From: Butyrivibrio fibrisolvens
GTDB lineage: Bacteria > Bacillota > Clostridia > Lachnospirales > Lachnospiraceae
Length of the DNA: 64,000 bases
NCBI RefSeq assembly: GCF_037113525.1
Contig: NZ_CP146963.1
Coordinates: forward strand, 2,604,001-2,668,000
Reading direction: 5' to 3'
The notes below the pieces were generated by a model. It was not told where the DNA came from and made no database searches. It was given only the letters and a program-made list of their open reading frames with translations. Shown one piece after another: positions 35,751 to 44,738 of this stretch; position 1 is the stretch's first letter; each line of letters starts with the position of its first letter. A program made the position numbers and the translations under genes.

Positions 35751-35953
35751 GCTCTTTTATATTATCTCATTGTAAAAATGCTCCGTCAATTATATTACAT
35801 TCACAATCGCACGTTTTACCAAATAAATGCAAATAATATTTCTGATCACGACGTAATAATATTTATATCATTAGTATATTGTTAAGTAATATGCGAATCT
35901 GACAGATATTGATTATTCTGCTATATCGCTATCTGACTTTTTATGCCAATTAA

Positions 35954-37549
35954 TCACCTTGAATATGCGCTCATGTCTGTGTTCCACTTATCAGCGCCTA
36001 TTACGGACTGGGCGAATGCTACTGCGTTATCTGCTCCGCCCGCGTTCATGTCTCTAAAATATGCATAGGCAACCTTCTTGTTGCCGCTTGAATCAATTAT
36101 TCCGAAGTAAAGATTTTGTGCTATCTCAACGCTGCTTTCTTCTAGATTTTTTATAAATATACCTTTTATATACTGGTTTCTGATAACTCTGTTATAGGCA
36201 TAGATGATGCCCGCAGCCTGCATGTTCTGATCACCATATACCGCAGAACTATAGCCACACTCGGTAAGATATATTGGCCTTACCTGTCCTTTATTATTAA
36301 GGAAATCCGACTGACACAGATAGTCTGTCAGAACTTCAATGTTCTCCATTGTCAGCATATCTGTTGCTGCGTTGTGACTTATAAGCGAACCATAATATGC
36401 TGTCATTGGGGTCCAGAAAGGAGTCCAGTACAAAGGAGTATTGTACGGATGCTGGGCAACGCCCCAGTTTATGTTGCCCTCGGACTTGATATAGGCATTA
36501 ACATTATCAAGAACGTCTCTTCCATCATAGAAAGTAGGATCAGAAGTCCTGTCTCTGTCCCACATCTGATCTATACATAAGCAGACATTCGCATTTTTAT
36601 TTTCGCTCATTATTGCGTTATAGCAGATCCTGAGGCTGTCCGCATAGATCCTTGAATAAGATGCAACATCAGTATATGGCAGATAGTTCCATGAAAGATA
36701 TGCATTAACCTCATTTCCTATAACCCAGTTATCTATCTGGCCGTGACCGGTGCTGCCATTATAGCGGTTACTGATATAAGACATAAGGGCTTCAAGCTTT
36801 TCAAGACCTCTTGAATCCGCTGTATTGAGCATATAATAAGGGCATGAACCGCCGCCATCTCTTGCAGTAGGGTATACAAACTCAGCATCCTTGTATCCGT
36901 TAAGTACGACCATGGTTACTGCAATTCCCAGATTGTTATATTTTTGCATAAGCTGGTCATAGCCTGAGAAATTGCCTGTTATAGACCAGGTCTTACCATT
37001 GTAAGTCCAGTTACCGCTTGAAGATTCGCCAATGCTAAACTGGTGAATATTGAAATTGTAAGCAGTCTGCCCTACATTAAGACCTCCCAGCTCATTACCC
37101 CAGATTCCTTTTTTGTTGGATTCATTTTTTCTTGAAGAGGTATTAGTAGCCAGAGCTTCCGGATTTGTAATGTAGTGTGCATTACTTAACACCGTATAAT
37201 TACCGCCATTTAGTGTTGCGACTACGAACTTGTCATACAGATGGCAACTGGTCGTCCCCTTACCAAGCCCAAAAGAAAATGTCGCACTTGTTCCTGCCGC
37301 CGCACTAGCAACAGGAGATCCCGTCGGCGAACTTTCATACATCTTAAGGGCAAAAAGATAATAGACTCCGTCATCACTAGATGGCACTGAAGAAGCCTGC
37401 GCTTTAACAACAACATTACTACCCTCGATCCGGGCTGATGTAATAGCAACGCCTCCTGCTGCCCTTGAGGGAATCCTTGCAGGAACCACAAGCACAAAGG
37501 CCATTACCATTACGAGCATTACCGCTGAAACTCTTTTTCCAAAATTCAT
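35954..37549 (-). CDS. Secreted DUF5722 glycosidase-like protein
   Basis: A 531-residue exported protein with a signal peptide (MNFGKRVSAVMLVMVMAFVLVVPA, cleavage near RAAG). An N-terminal beta-sandwich of about 110 residues precedes a catalytic-like TIM barrel that I assign to DUF5722. WVIGNEVNA has the N-E pair of the clan A acid/base, and IYLTECGYSS has the nucleophile-like glutamate near the end of strand seven. It therefore probably hydrolyses a plant or microbial polysaccharide outside the cell; the substrate is unknown and the family has no well established activity that I can name. AGGAT precedes ATG 37549. It stands alone, next to a DMT transporter gene. Confidence 0.8.
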   Translation of the reverse strand: MNFGKRVSAVMLVMVMAFVLVVPARIPSRAAGGVAITSARIEGSNVVVKAQASSVPSSDDGVYYLFALKMYESSPTGSPVASAAAGTSATFSFGLGKGTTSCHLYDKFVVATLNGGNYTVLSNAHYITNPEALATNTSSRKNESNKKGIWGNELGGLNVGQTAYNFNIHQFSIGESSSGNWTYNGKTWSITGNFSGYDQLMQKYNNLGIAVTMVVLNGYKDAEFVYPTARDGGGSCPYYMLNTADSRGLEKLEALMSYISNRYNGSTGHGQIDNWVIGNEVNAYLSWNYLPYTDVASYSRIYADSLRICYNAIMSENKNANVCLCIDQMWDRDRTSDPTFYDGRDVLDNVNAYIKSEGNINWGVAQHPYNTPLYWTPFWTPMTAYYGSLISHNAATDMLTMENIEVLTDYLCQSDFLNNKGQVRPIYLTECGYSSAVYGDQNMQAAGIIYAYNRVIRNQYIKGIFIKNLEESSVEIAQNLYFGIIDSSGNKKVAYAYFRDMNAGGADNAVAFAQSVIGADKWNTDMSAYSR

Positions 37550-37686
37550 AATATAATCCTCATCTCGTAGCTCAAAAGCACCAAGCTAATATAGCCCTTT
37601 TGAGCCCGTGTTATATACAAAAATCTGCATCTGTTAAACAACTATTTGTATATCGGAGGATTATCATATTTAGATAATAAAGTAGA

Positions 37687-38640
37687 TTATTTCTTCCTGT
37701 TGATAATGTAGATTCCCAGACTTACAAGTACGAGGGCTATGAGCGTATAGATACTAAGAGCCTCGGCCCCTTCATGTAGGAATATGGCCGATAGGATAAC
37801 TCCCATCACAGGATTTACAAATCCCAGAACTGTGACAGTGCTGACCGGGTTGTACTTAAGAAGCACTCCCCAAAGCGTGTATGCACCTGCAGAAATAAAT
37901 GCCATGTATATAAGAAGTGGGATGCTTCCTGATGATACGATAGTCAGATGCCCTCCCATAGCCTTACCTACTATGCTCATAACGATTCCACCAAGGAAGA
38001 ACTGGTAGCCTGACAGGGTCACAGGATTTTCTTTCCCGGAAAAGAGCTTTATAAAGCATCCAGCTATCGCACTTGCAAAGGCCGCCAGAAGCATAGCGCC
38101 TTCGCCCTGGACAGAGAATCCCCCTTCAAGAAACGATGCACTTCCCCCTGTAACGCAGAGGAAAACGCCTGCAAATCCGATGATCATACCGGCCGCTTTA
38201 CGAATTGTAAGATTTTCAAATCTGAAGATATATACTGCAAGAAGTATACTAAAAAAGCTTCCAGCCGCATTGATGATTGATCCTCTTACACCTGAAGTAA
38301 AGGCAAGTGCCATATAGAAAAAGATGTACTGGATTATCGTCTGAAAGCATGCAAGAACCAGGATGTATTTAACAGATTCCTTTTTGGGCAAAAGAAACTT
38401 CTTCTGAAGAATGCTTCCAAAGATAATGACCATTATTCCTGCAATTATGAATCTGTTACCTGCAAAAAGGATTCTAGAAGGTGTATCTCCTGCCGAGATA
38501 TCGAAAAGCTCGTATCCTATTTTTATGGCAGGCGAAGCACTTCCCCACAAGGTGCAACAAAAGATCGCCGTGATTACAACAATTGGAAGTCGGGTCCAGA
38601 TAATTTTTGATTGTGATGAGGTAGCTGAGTTTGAATTCAT
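37687..38640 (-). CDS. DMT-superfamily transporter (EamA repeats)
   Basis: Integral membrane protein of about 317 residues with ten hydrophobic helices and two EamA repeats (first ending FFYMALAFTSGVRGSIINAAGSFFSILLAV, second ending GFVNPVMGVILSAIFLHEGAE). Such proteins export amino acids or metabolites; the substrate cannot be inferred. I start it at ATG 38640, which has GGAG six bases upstream; an ATG four codons earlier lacks a site. A near-perfect cre box lies about 80 bases upstream, so carbon catabolite control is likely. Confidence 0.85.
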   Translation of the reverse strand: MNSNSATSSQSKIIWTRLPIVVITAIFCCTLWGSASPAIKIGYELFDISAGDTPSRILFAGNRFIIAGIMVIIFGSILQKKFLLPKKESVKYILVLACFQTIIQYIFFYMALAFTSGVRGSIINAAGSFFSILLAVYIFRFENLTIRKAAGMIIGFAGVFLCVTGGSASFLEGGFSVQGEGAMLLAAFASAIAGCFIKLFSGKENPVTLSGYQFFLGGIVMSIVGKAMGGHLTIVSSGSIPLLIYMAFISAGAYTLWGVLLKYNPVSTVTVLGFVNPVMGVILSAIFLHEGAEALSIYTLIALVLVSLGIYIINRKK

Positions 38641-38718
38641 TTCGGTCTCCATTTCGAGTGTTTTATAGTAAAGACGATCCTTATATTATAAAAAACATAA
38701 GAACCGCCTCTAAAGCGA

Positions 38719-38734
38719 ATGAAAGCGCTTACAG
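38719..38734. promoter_or_regulatory. cre (CcpA) site upstream of the DMT transporter
   Basis: ATGAAAGCGCTTACAG matches the cre consensus WTGNAANCGNWNNCWW at 15 of 16 positions and has the strong AAGCGCTT core. It lies about 80 bases before the transporter start codon, between the transporter and the radical SAM gene. Confidence 0.65.
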
Positions 38735-38792
38735 CTATCATAACACAATTATCAATTCAGTTACTATAAAAACTCTTTAATGTCACATAACA

Positions 38793-40400
38793 TTACTCAT
38801 CTGAACAGGCCACTCGAAAAGCCGCCTCCATGGTAACAGGGTGAATATTTGTATAATCAAACTCATATGTTTTCTCCCCATCAGGCCATGCGAATGTCTC
38901 TCGTGCGCTCATGCGCCTGCTCTGATGAGTATGAAGCATTTTATCAAAAAGGACCCATAAGCTGAAAGTATCATCAGCCCCGTGCTCTTTTCCAAAGTCT
39001 TCTAAAATATCATATTTTTTCTTTACAGATATTCCGACGCCTTCTAGCTGGTGCTGGTTCAGATATTCTGCCATCTCTTCAAACATACTAAATGGCGTGT
39101 CAAAAAAATTCTCCAGATACTTTAAGCTGCGCGTAAACATCTGGGAGTTATAAAAAAGCTCAACCGCATCACACACCCTGTGAAGTCTGGCTATCTCTTC
39201 ATAAGTGATCCACTTGGTGGCAAAAATCTCATAAGGCTGTCTGGAACTGTAGATAAGCTCATACTCATGTCTGTGATCATACATATCAGTTCCTTTTAAA
39301 ACCTTTAAAAATCCAAGCTGCAGCTGATCTGCGTACAATGGATATATATCATTAAAAGACTTCTTGAAACGCTCATAATCTTCATAAGGAAGCCCTGCAA
39401 TTAGGTCTGTATGAAGATTTATATTGTAGGCACTGCGGAGTCTTTGGACATTAGAGAATATCTTAGCATTGTCTGCTGTCCTGTGTATTGCCTCCATTGC
39501 CGGCAGATGAGTTGTCTGAATGCCTATCTCAAGCTGCACAAGCCCAGGGCGAAGTGTTGATAGAAGCTCAATTTCTTTTTCCGTAAGAAGATCTGCTCCA
39601 ATCTCAAAATGAAAATTGGTCACGCCGTTATCATTTTCTTTAATAAAGGTCCAGATCTCTATAGACCTTTTTGAAGAACTGTTAAACGTACGATCAATAA
39701 ACTTAACCTGCTTTACCTTCTGATCCAGGAAGTATTTAAGCTCCTTCTTTACGATATCCATGCTGCGGTACCTGACTTTTTTCTCCAAAGAAGAAAGACA
39801 GTAGCTGCAGCGGAAAGGGCATCCTCTGCTGGATTCGTAATAGATAATGCGATTTTCAAAAGGCTCTAATCTGTTATACAAAAAAGGAATCTGGTCCATA
39901 TCAAGAATCGACTTTGGCCCCGGCTCTTTTATGATGACTTCAGAATCTTTGTATGCAATTCCCTCTTCTTTGTATGCAATTCCCTCCATTTCACGAAAAG
40001 GCAAGTCTTCCCCTTTCTGAATACAGGTAGCAATCTTTCGGAAATTCTTTTCCCCCTCTCCCAGCATTACAAGCTCGCACCAGTTAAGATATGTCTCCGG
40101 ATCATTGGTAGCTTCCGGCCCGCCTGCAAGAAGGCGAATCTGCGGCGCAATGTTATGAATATCTTCGATAAGCTGCTTCATAAATTCCGCGTTCCAGATA
40201 TAAACAGAGAAGCCGATAACTTCAGGTTTTCTCATAAGAATGCCACGAAGGACATCCTCATAACGGTCATTTATTGTAAATTCAGCGATCGACACATTGC
40301 CGCTAACTTCATTGGCATAGGCAGCAAGGGAATATACCGCTGGATTTGAATGTATGTATTTGGCATTTAAGGCTACTAATAGGATTTGGTCTTTGGACAT
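38793..40400 (-). CDS. B12-binding radical SAM protein (DUF4080 type)
   Basis: A 535-residue enzyme with an N-terminal cobalamin-binding Rossmann domain (about residues 1-140, GFSVYIWN and LLAGGPEAT), a radical SAM core with YYESSRGCPFRCSYCLSS (CxxxCxxC), VKFIDRTFN and LQLEIGIQTT-like segments, and a C-terminal DUF4080 region. The reaction is unknown; relatives act on methyl transfer or RNA and lipid modification. Residues near 145-160 contain a short tandem duplication (EGIAYKE EGIAYKD) caused by a 20-bp direct repeat. GGAG precedes ATG 40400. Confidence 0.82.
   Translation of the reverse strand: MSKDQILLVALNAKYIHSNPAVYSLAAYANEVSGNVSIAEFTINDRYEDVLRGILMRKPEVIGFSVYIWNAEFMKQLIEDIHNIAPQIRLLAGGPEATNDPETYLNWCELVMLGEGEKNFRKIATCIQKGEDLPFREMEGIAYKEEGIAYKDSEVIIKEPGPKSILDMDQIPFLYNRLEPFENRIIYYESSRGCPFRCSYCLSSLEKKVRYRSMDIVKKELKYFLDQKVKQVKFIDRTFNSSSKRSIEIWTFIKENDNGVTNFHFEIGADLLTEKEIELLSTLRPGLVQLEIGIQTTHLPAMEAIHRTADNAKIFSNVQRLRSAYNINLHTDLIAGLPYEDYERFKKSFNDIYPLYADQLQLGFLKVLKGTDMYDHRHEYELIYSSRQPYEIFATKWITYEEIARLHRVCDAVELFYNSQMFTRSLKYLENFFDTPFSMFEEMAEYLNQHQLEGVGISVKKKYDILEDFGKEHGADDTFSLWVLFDKMLHTHQSRRMSARETFAWPDGEKTYEFDYTNIHPVTMEAAFRVACSDE
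39946..39986. repeat. 20-bp in-frame tandem duplication inside the radical SAM gene
   Basis: TCTTTGTATGCAATTCCCTC occurs at 39946-39965 and 39967-39986, a period of 21 bases, so seven codons are duplicated in frame. The copies are identical, so the event is recent or slippage-prone. Confidence 0.95.
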
Positions 40401-40605
40401 TTATATAGTCTCCGGGATTTTGATCGTTTTCTAAACTCTTTTATTTTAACTAAAGATACGCACAAATAGAATATCATATGCGTAATATCTTTTTTTCAAA
40501 AAATCTTTTCTAAAAAAAGAGCCATGCACCACCTTGGCAATGCCTGACTCCCAGCTTCAGTACAACTCTGCATTTATATAACTTTTAAATGCGCGCGATC
40601 TGCAA

Positions 40606-41469
40606 TCATTTTATTATCGTTTCCAGATTGCGCATGATACCTGCTGCAATATCCGGCTTGTTCATTGAATAAACATGAATATGACCAACCCCATTGCAGA
40701 TCAGATCTATTATCTGGTCGCAGGCATATATTATTCCGGCTTCCTTCATCTTCTGAGGATCATCAGCAAATCTGTCTACCATGCTCTTCATCTTCTGGGG
40801 TATCGTTGATCCAGAGAGTGCCACGCTCCTTGAAACCTGCTTAGCATTAGTTATCGGCATGATTCCAGGAACTATCGTGACATTTATGCCCTTTTCCCTA
40901 ATTCTATACAGAAACTGATAAAGAATTGCGTTGTCAAAAAACATCTGAGTTGTAAGGAAGTCACATCCGGCATCAACCTTCTCTTTGAGATGCCCTATAT
41001 CAACCGACTGCCTCTCGCACTCAACATGCCCCTCCGGATAACAGGCTCCGCCAATACAGAAATTCTCATCCATAGACTTAATGTCATAGATAAGCTCTGT
41101 AGCATGGTGATAATCATCACATATCCTGCCTTCTTTAGGAATATCGCCCCTAAGAGCCATGATATTCTCAATTCCTCTTTCCTTGTAGGAAGCGATCATG
41201 CTCTTAACATGCTCCCTGGTAGACGAAACACATGTCAGATGGGCCAGAACATTTACTCCATACTTATCCTGAAGATTCGCTGCAATGTTTACTGTATTCT
41301 TACTCGTTCCACCACCAGCGCCATAGGTTACACTCATAAAATCAGGCTTAAGCGCAGCAATTTCTGCAGAAGCCTTTTCAACTGCCTCATATCCTGCATC
41401 TGTCTTGGGTGGAAAAACTTCGAACGATAGGGTGATCTCTTTTTCATTAAAGATATCTATGATCTTCAT
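40606..41469 (-). CDS. metF: Methylenetetrahydrofolate reductase
   Basis: Reduces 5,10-methylene-THF to 5-methyl-THF for methionine synthesis or C1 metabolism. The 287-residue TIM-barrel protein begins MKIIDIFNEKEITLSFEVFPPKTDAG, with the catalytic glutamate in FEVFPPK, and shows SVTYGAGGG, HLTCVSSTR, ALRGDIP and QMFFDN. The end (RNLETIIK) is normal. I start at ATG 41469 because AGGTGG lies eight bases upstream; a GTG four codons earlier overlaps that site. No methionine synthase gene is adjacent. Confidence 0.94.
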   Translation of the reverse strand: MKIIDIFNEKEITLSFEVFPPKTDAGYEAVEKASAEIAALKPDFMSVTYGAGGGTSKNTVNIAANLQDKYGVNVLAHLTCVSSTREHVKSMIASYKERGIENIMALRGDIPKEGRICDDYHHATELIYDIKSMDENFCIGGACYPEGHVECERQSVDIGHLKEKVDAGCDFLTTQMFFDNAILYQFLYRIREKGINVTIVPGIMPITNAKQVSRSVALSGSTIPQKMKSMVDRFADDPQKMKEAGIIYACDQIIDLICNGVGHIHVYSMNKPDIAAGIMRNLETIIK

Positions 41470-41655
41470 AGCATTACCCACCTTTTAAAAATATAACCTT
41501 ATGTCACTAGTGTCACGAGTAACTAATAATTCAAATATACGGTTTTCACGATGCCAATTCGGGTTGAAAAGATTTTCGAGCTTACTACTAATAATGATAC
41601 TACAAAAATAGTATATTCACATCTATCCGACATCTTATTGTCGTTATACAAGCCA

Positions 41656-42426
41656 TTACAACGCAGGATATAAAACTGATAGAACAGGCGGAAGATTCAT
41701 GTATTCGCCCTTGATTCTGAATGACCCATCCTCTTTTTTATCAAGAAAAAAAGATATATCACCGCCAAGTACTGTCTCTACTATTTCTTTTGAAAGATCA
41801 GTCAGCTCACAGATTTCATCTATAAACGCCCTCTTTTTCTCATCTTTTGAGGTGATATCATATATCGCAAACAGTACCGTGAGCGTCAGCTTATCAGACA
41901 ACTTCTTCATAAGACCGCTAATCTTCTTAATGCTATTCTCATCATACAGTTTCTGATCATCTGAGAAAAAGACGTTACCACGCCTCATGGTCGTTACTAT
42001 CTGTGGAATAGCTATACTGGAAAGCCCCCATTCATTACAGACCGCATGCTCTATAGTTTCATCCATTCCAAATTCAGGATAACCGGATTCTTCTTTTCTT
42101 GACTCCATTACAAGAACTATAGCATGAAGCGCCTTGACTATCTTCATGACCTTGCTATACTCTGTTCCAGTCTCTGCGCTTTGAATCTGATCATTGATAG
42201 TAAGCAGAATGTCATCATCGTTAGCCCCAGGCTCAACACCCATAAGTTTATCAATTGAAACATTAAAGAAAGCTGCAATATCAGGCAAAAGCTGAATATC
42301 CGGCATACACTGCCCCGACTCCCATTTACTTACAGCCTGATTAGTAATGCCAAGCTTTTGAGCAAGCTGCTCCTGTGTAATACCTTTATTTTTTCGTAAA
42401 AATAATATCTGATCACCAATGTTCAT
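41656..42426 (-). CDS. XRE-family helix-turn-helix regulator
   Basis: A 256-residue regulator with an N-terminal Cro/C1-type HTH (IGDQILFLRKNKGITQEQLAQKLGITNQAVSKWESGQ...PDIQLLPDIAAFFNVSIDKLMG), the common Clostridial form. The C-terminal 180 residues are a helical domain without a match that I know, including a second winged-helix-like part (ISGLMKKLSDKLTLTVLFAIYDITS). GGTGAT precedes ATG 42426. It is not in an obvious operon with the next genes; target unknown. Confidence 0.85.
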   Translation of the reverse strand: MNIGDQILFLRKNKGITQEQLAQKLGITNQAVSKWESGQCMPDIQLLPDIAAFFNVSIDKLMGVEPGANDDDILLTINDQIQSAETGTEYSKVMKIVKALHAIVLVMESRKEESGYPEFGMDETIEHAVCNEWGLSSIAIPQIVTTMRRGNVFFSDDQKLYDENSIKKISGLMKKLSDKLTLTVLFAIYDITSKDEKKRAFIDEICELTDLSKEIVETVLGGDISFFLDKKEDGSFRIKGEYMNLPPVLSVLYPAL

Positions 42427-42638
42427 CTGTCATCACCTTTCTGCACAAAGCTACAAAGCAGTATTCGTTAGATAAAACTAATAACGAAATATCTTATAGC
42501 TATAACGTTATCTGCAAATAGCCACGCATAACTAAATAGCGAAAATGCAAGGCCTCCTTTATTCAACCGGTTGATACAGTTATTATAATGACTCATGACA
42601 GATGAAAACAATAACGCATTAGTTTACAACATTTAAAA

Positions 42639-42663
42639 ATCGTCCAACCAGTAGTTGGACGAT
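42639..42663 (-). terminator. Terminator after the 433-residue membrane protein gene
   Basis: A perfect 10-bp stem (ATCGTCCAAC at 42639-42648 with 42654-42663), followed on the minus strand by a TTTTT run. It begins six bases after the stop codon. Confidence 0.9.
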
Positions 42664-42668
42664 ACAAT

Positions 42669-43970
42669 CTAATCTGCACAATGTACGCTTATATATTTAA
42701 CACCCAAATATCCATCACTGTGACACGAAACCAGCTCTTCTGTTTCAGCACTGTCGTATATATCTTTACTAACCCTGCATTTATATATTGATCCATCCTG
42801 CAATTCGACAGTAACATAATATGATGTAGTTTTACCGGACGAATATGATCTTGAAACATATTCACAAGGAAAATGTCCTACAAAAGAACTCGTTCCATAA
42901 AAGAAACTACTTACTATATTAAAAGTAAGCATTGCAACAAAAAACATATAACAAAACTTCTGATTCTTATTGTTAACATCATGAAATCTGATAAAAACTA
43001 TAAGTAAAAGGAAAGCAGCTACAATTATATAAATAATAGCTATCATTAAACCACCCTTAGCAATTTTAGTAATTCCTGATGTAAACATAAGGATTAAAAA
43101 TGATACATCTAATATCAAAAACGGAAGACCAAACATGTTAAATCGAGAGTCGTCTTCGGTATGCTTTTTATCGATATATTTAACATCGTTCTTGAAAATC
43201 AATGAATACACAAATAGTGGTAATGATGATAATCCCAGTGCCAATATAAATGGCTTAGATAAACCCTTTTGTCTTGCAATAATTATACATACCACAACAT
43301 ATAAAGCCGTGAGCAAAGAAAGAATTATTCCGATCCTATATATGATTTTTCTCTTAGAAAGAGAAGTATCCGCAACAGGTAAACCATCTTCAGATAAGTC
43401 TTTTATTTCTTTTTCTTCACTTATATCATCATCTTCTTCCTCTAAATCCACTTCCTCTATTCTCATGGAATCTAATAGTCGATTTTTGAACACATCTTTT
43501 CTTTCTTCATCTAACTCGATATAGTTTTTGACATCTGAATCTCTTGTATAGAAAACTGCTACCAGTCTTTGATATTCACAATTATATAAAAATGCATATA
43601 TAAGAAGACAAAATAAAAATGTATATAACAAAAAAAATTTATACTCCGTCTGAAAAAAGGTATCTGCAGACTCCACCAGATATAATCCCAAAATCAAAAA
43701 CATCATAAACAGAATAATTTTTATCAATTTAATAAAAATACCCTGTCGTCTAACTATATCTACTGTATCTTCATATTCATACAGATCAAATCTCAGCTTA
43801 AGTAAGCAACCATTTGAAATAGTCATAATTCTCTTATTACTATATTCTGTTGCAGATATATCAACATCCATCAATTTTGGGAAAAGAGGCATTTTGGTCT
43901 TAACCCCTTCAAGCCCATACTTGTATTTTCCATTATTGATTTTTACCTTAGAATCATTTTTATAAACCAT
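42669..43970 (-). CDS. Multi-pass membrane protein of unknown function
   Basis: A 433-residue protein that I do not recognise. Two hydrophobic helices near residues 85-135 are followed by an acidic cytoplasmic-like segment (EEVDLEEEDDDISEEKEIKD, about 175-195), then five or six further helices (about 210-350) and a C-terminal soluble beta-rich domain of 70 residues (YYVTVELQDGSIYKCRVSKDIYD). GGAATA precedes ATG 43970. It follows the 175-residue membrane gene by 9 bases, so the two are cotranscribed and probably act together. Base composition is more AT-rich than its neighbours, which hints at acquisition. Confidence 0.65.
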   Translation of the reverse strand: MVYKNDSKVKINNGKYKYGLEGVKTKMPLFPKLMDVDISATEYSNKRIMTISNGCLLKLRFDLYEYEDTVDIVRRQGIFIKLIKIILFMMFLILGLYLVESADTFFQTEYKFFLLYTFLFCLLIYAFLYNCEYQRLVAVFYTRDSDVKNYIELDEERKDVFKNRLLDSMRIEEVDLEEEDDDISEEKEIKDLSEDGLPVADTSLSKRKIIYRIGIILSLLTALYVVVCIIIARQKGLSKPFILALGLSSLPLFVYSLIFKNDVKYIDKKHTEDDSRFNMFGLPFLILDVSFLILMFTSGITKIAKGGLMIAIIYIIVAAFLLLIVFIRFHDVNNKNQKFCYMFFVAMLTFNIVSSFFYGTSSFVGHFPCEYVSRSYSSGKTTSYYVTVELQDGSIYKCRVSKDIYDSAETEELVSCHSDGYLGVKYISVHCAD

Positions 43971-43979
43971 ATCTATTCC

Positions 43980-44507
43980 TCATTGCTCTTTTACCTTGAA
44001 ATGCTTTTGCATTTCACAAATCAGTTCATTATAAACAGCTCGATTCCTGAATACTATTTTATATTTAGATTTTTCAGTATGGATCAAGATAATCATTTTT
44101 GAATTACGAAATTGATTTGTAGCTGCATATCCATAATCTACTTTTGCATAATCAATAGCATTATAATTAATCTTTTTTCGGATAAAAAAGCTCTTACATA
44201 CCAATCTATCTTCCTCAAAAATCAGCTTTTTTCGAAAAATCATGGTGTTTATAAACATACATGGCCAAACAAGCACAACTGCAAAAACAGGTATCAAAAA
44301 AAGCACAAAACCAATTGACATAGCTATAATATATAAAGGATGCTCTATAATATTCATCCATATGCTAAGTATTCCGTTGTAATATATGATTATTAATACC
44401 GAAACCGATAATAGCGCTACTGTTCTTCCTTCAAATACACTTCTTTCTTTATAAATCTTATTTTTAAAATTGCAGTTTTCTGCTTTTTCCTTATAATCTC
44501 CAATCAT
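43980..44507 (-). CDS. Small membrane protein with PH-like cytoplasmic tail
   Basis: A 175-residue protein with two or three membrane helices (about 28-50 and 58-90) followed by a soluble part whose pattern (RKKLIFEEDRLVCKSFFIRKKINYNAIDYAKV...KSKYKIVFRN) resembles bacterial PH-like (YdbT/bPH) domains. Assignment to that fold is tentative. GGAGAGA precedes ATG 44507. It is upstream of, and cotranscribed with, the 433-residue membrane protein. Confidence 0.55.
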   Translation of the reverse strand: MIGDYKEKAENCNFKNKIYKERSVFEGRTVALLSVSVLIIIYYNGILSIWMNIIEHPLYIIAMSIGFVLFLIPVFAVVLVWPCMFINTMIFRKKLIFEEDRLVCKSFFIRKKINYNAIDYAKVDYGYAATNQFRNSKMIILIHTEKSKYKIVFRNRAVYNELICEMQKHFKVKEQ

Positions 44508-44655
44508 AAATATCTCTCCAACAGTTCTGATTCACGTCGATAGTAGGCATCTCCTACTTAATTTGTCATACAACCATACAACAATTCATGGTCCATATTC
44601 TTCCGCTCAGCAAATGAATATATGCTAATATCTATTTTTAGTCAGTCCAACAAAA

Positions 44656-44681
44656 AAACAGGAGCATCATATCTCCTGTTT
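44656..44681 (-). terminator. Terminator after the P-loop kinase gene
   Basis: AAACAGGAG (44656-44664) pairs with CTCCTGTTT (44673-44681); on the minus strand seven T residues follow. It lies about 58 bases after the stop codon. Confidence 0.9.
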
Positions 44682-44738
44682 CCTTTGATACAGCACGATA
44701 TAATTATTTAAATAATTCTAAAAATAGCGACCATTAAT

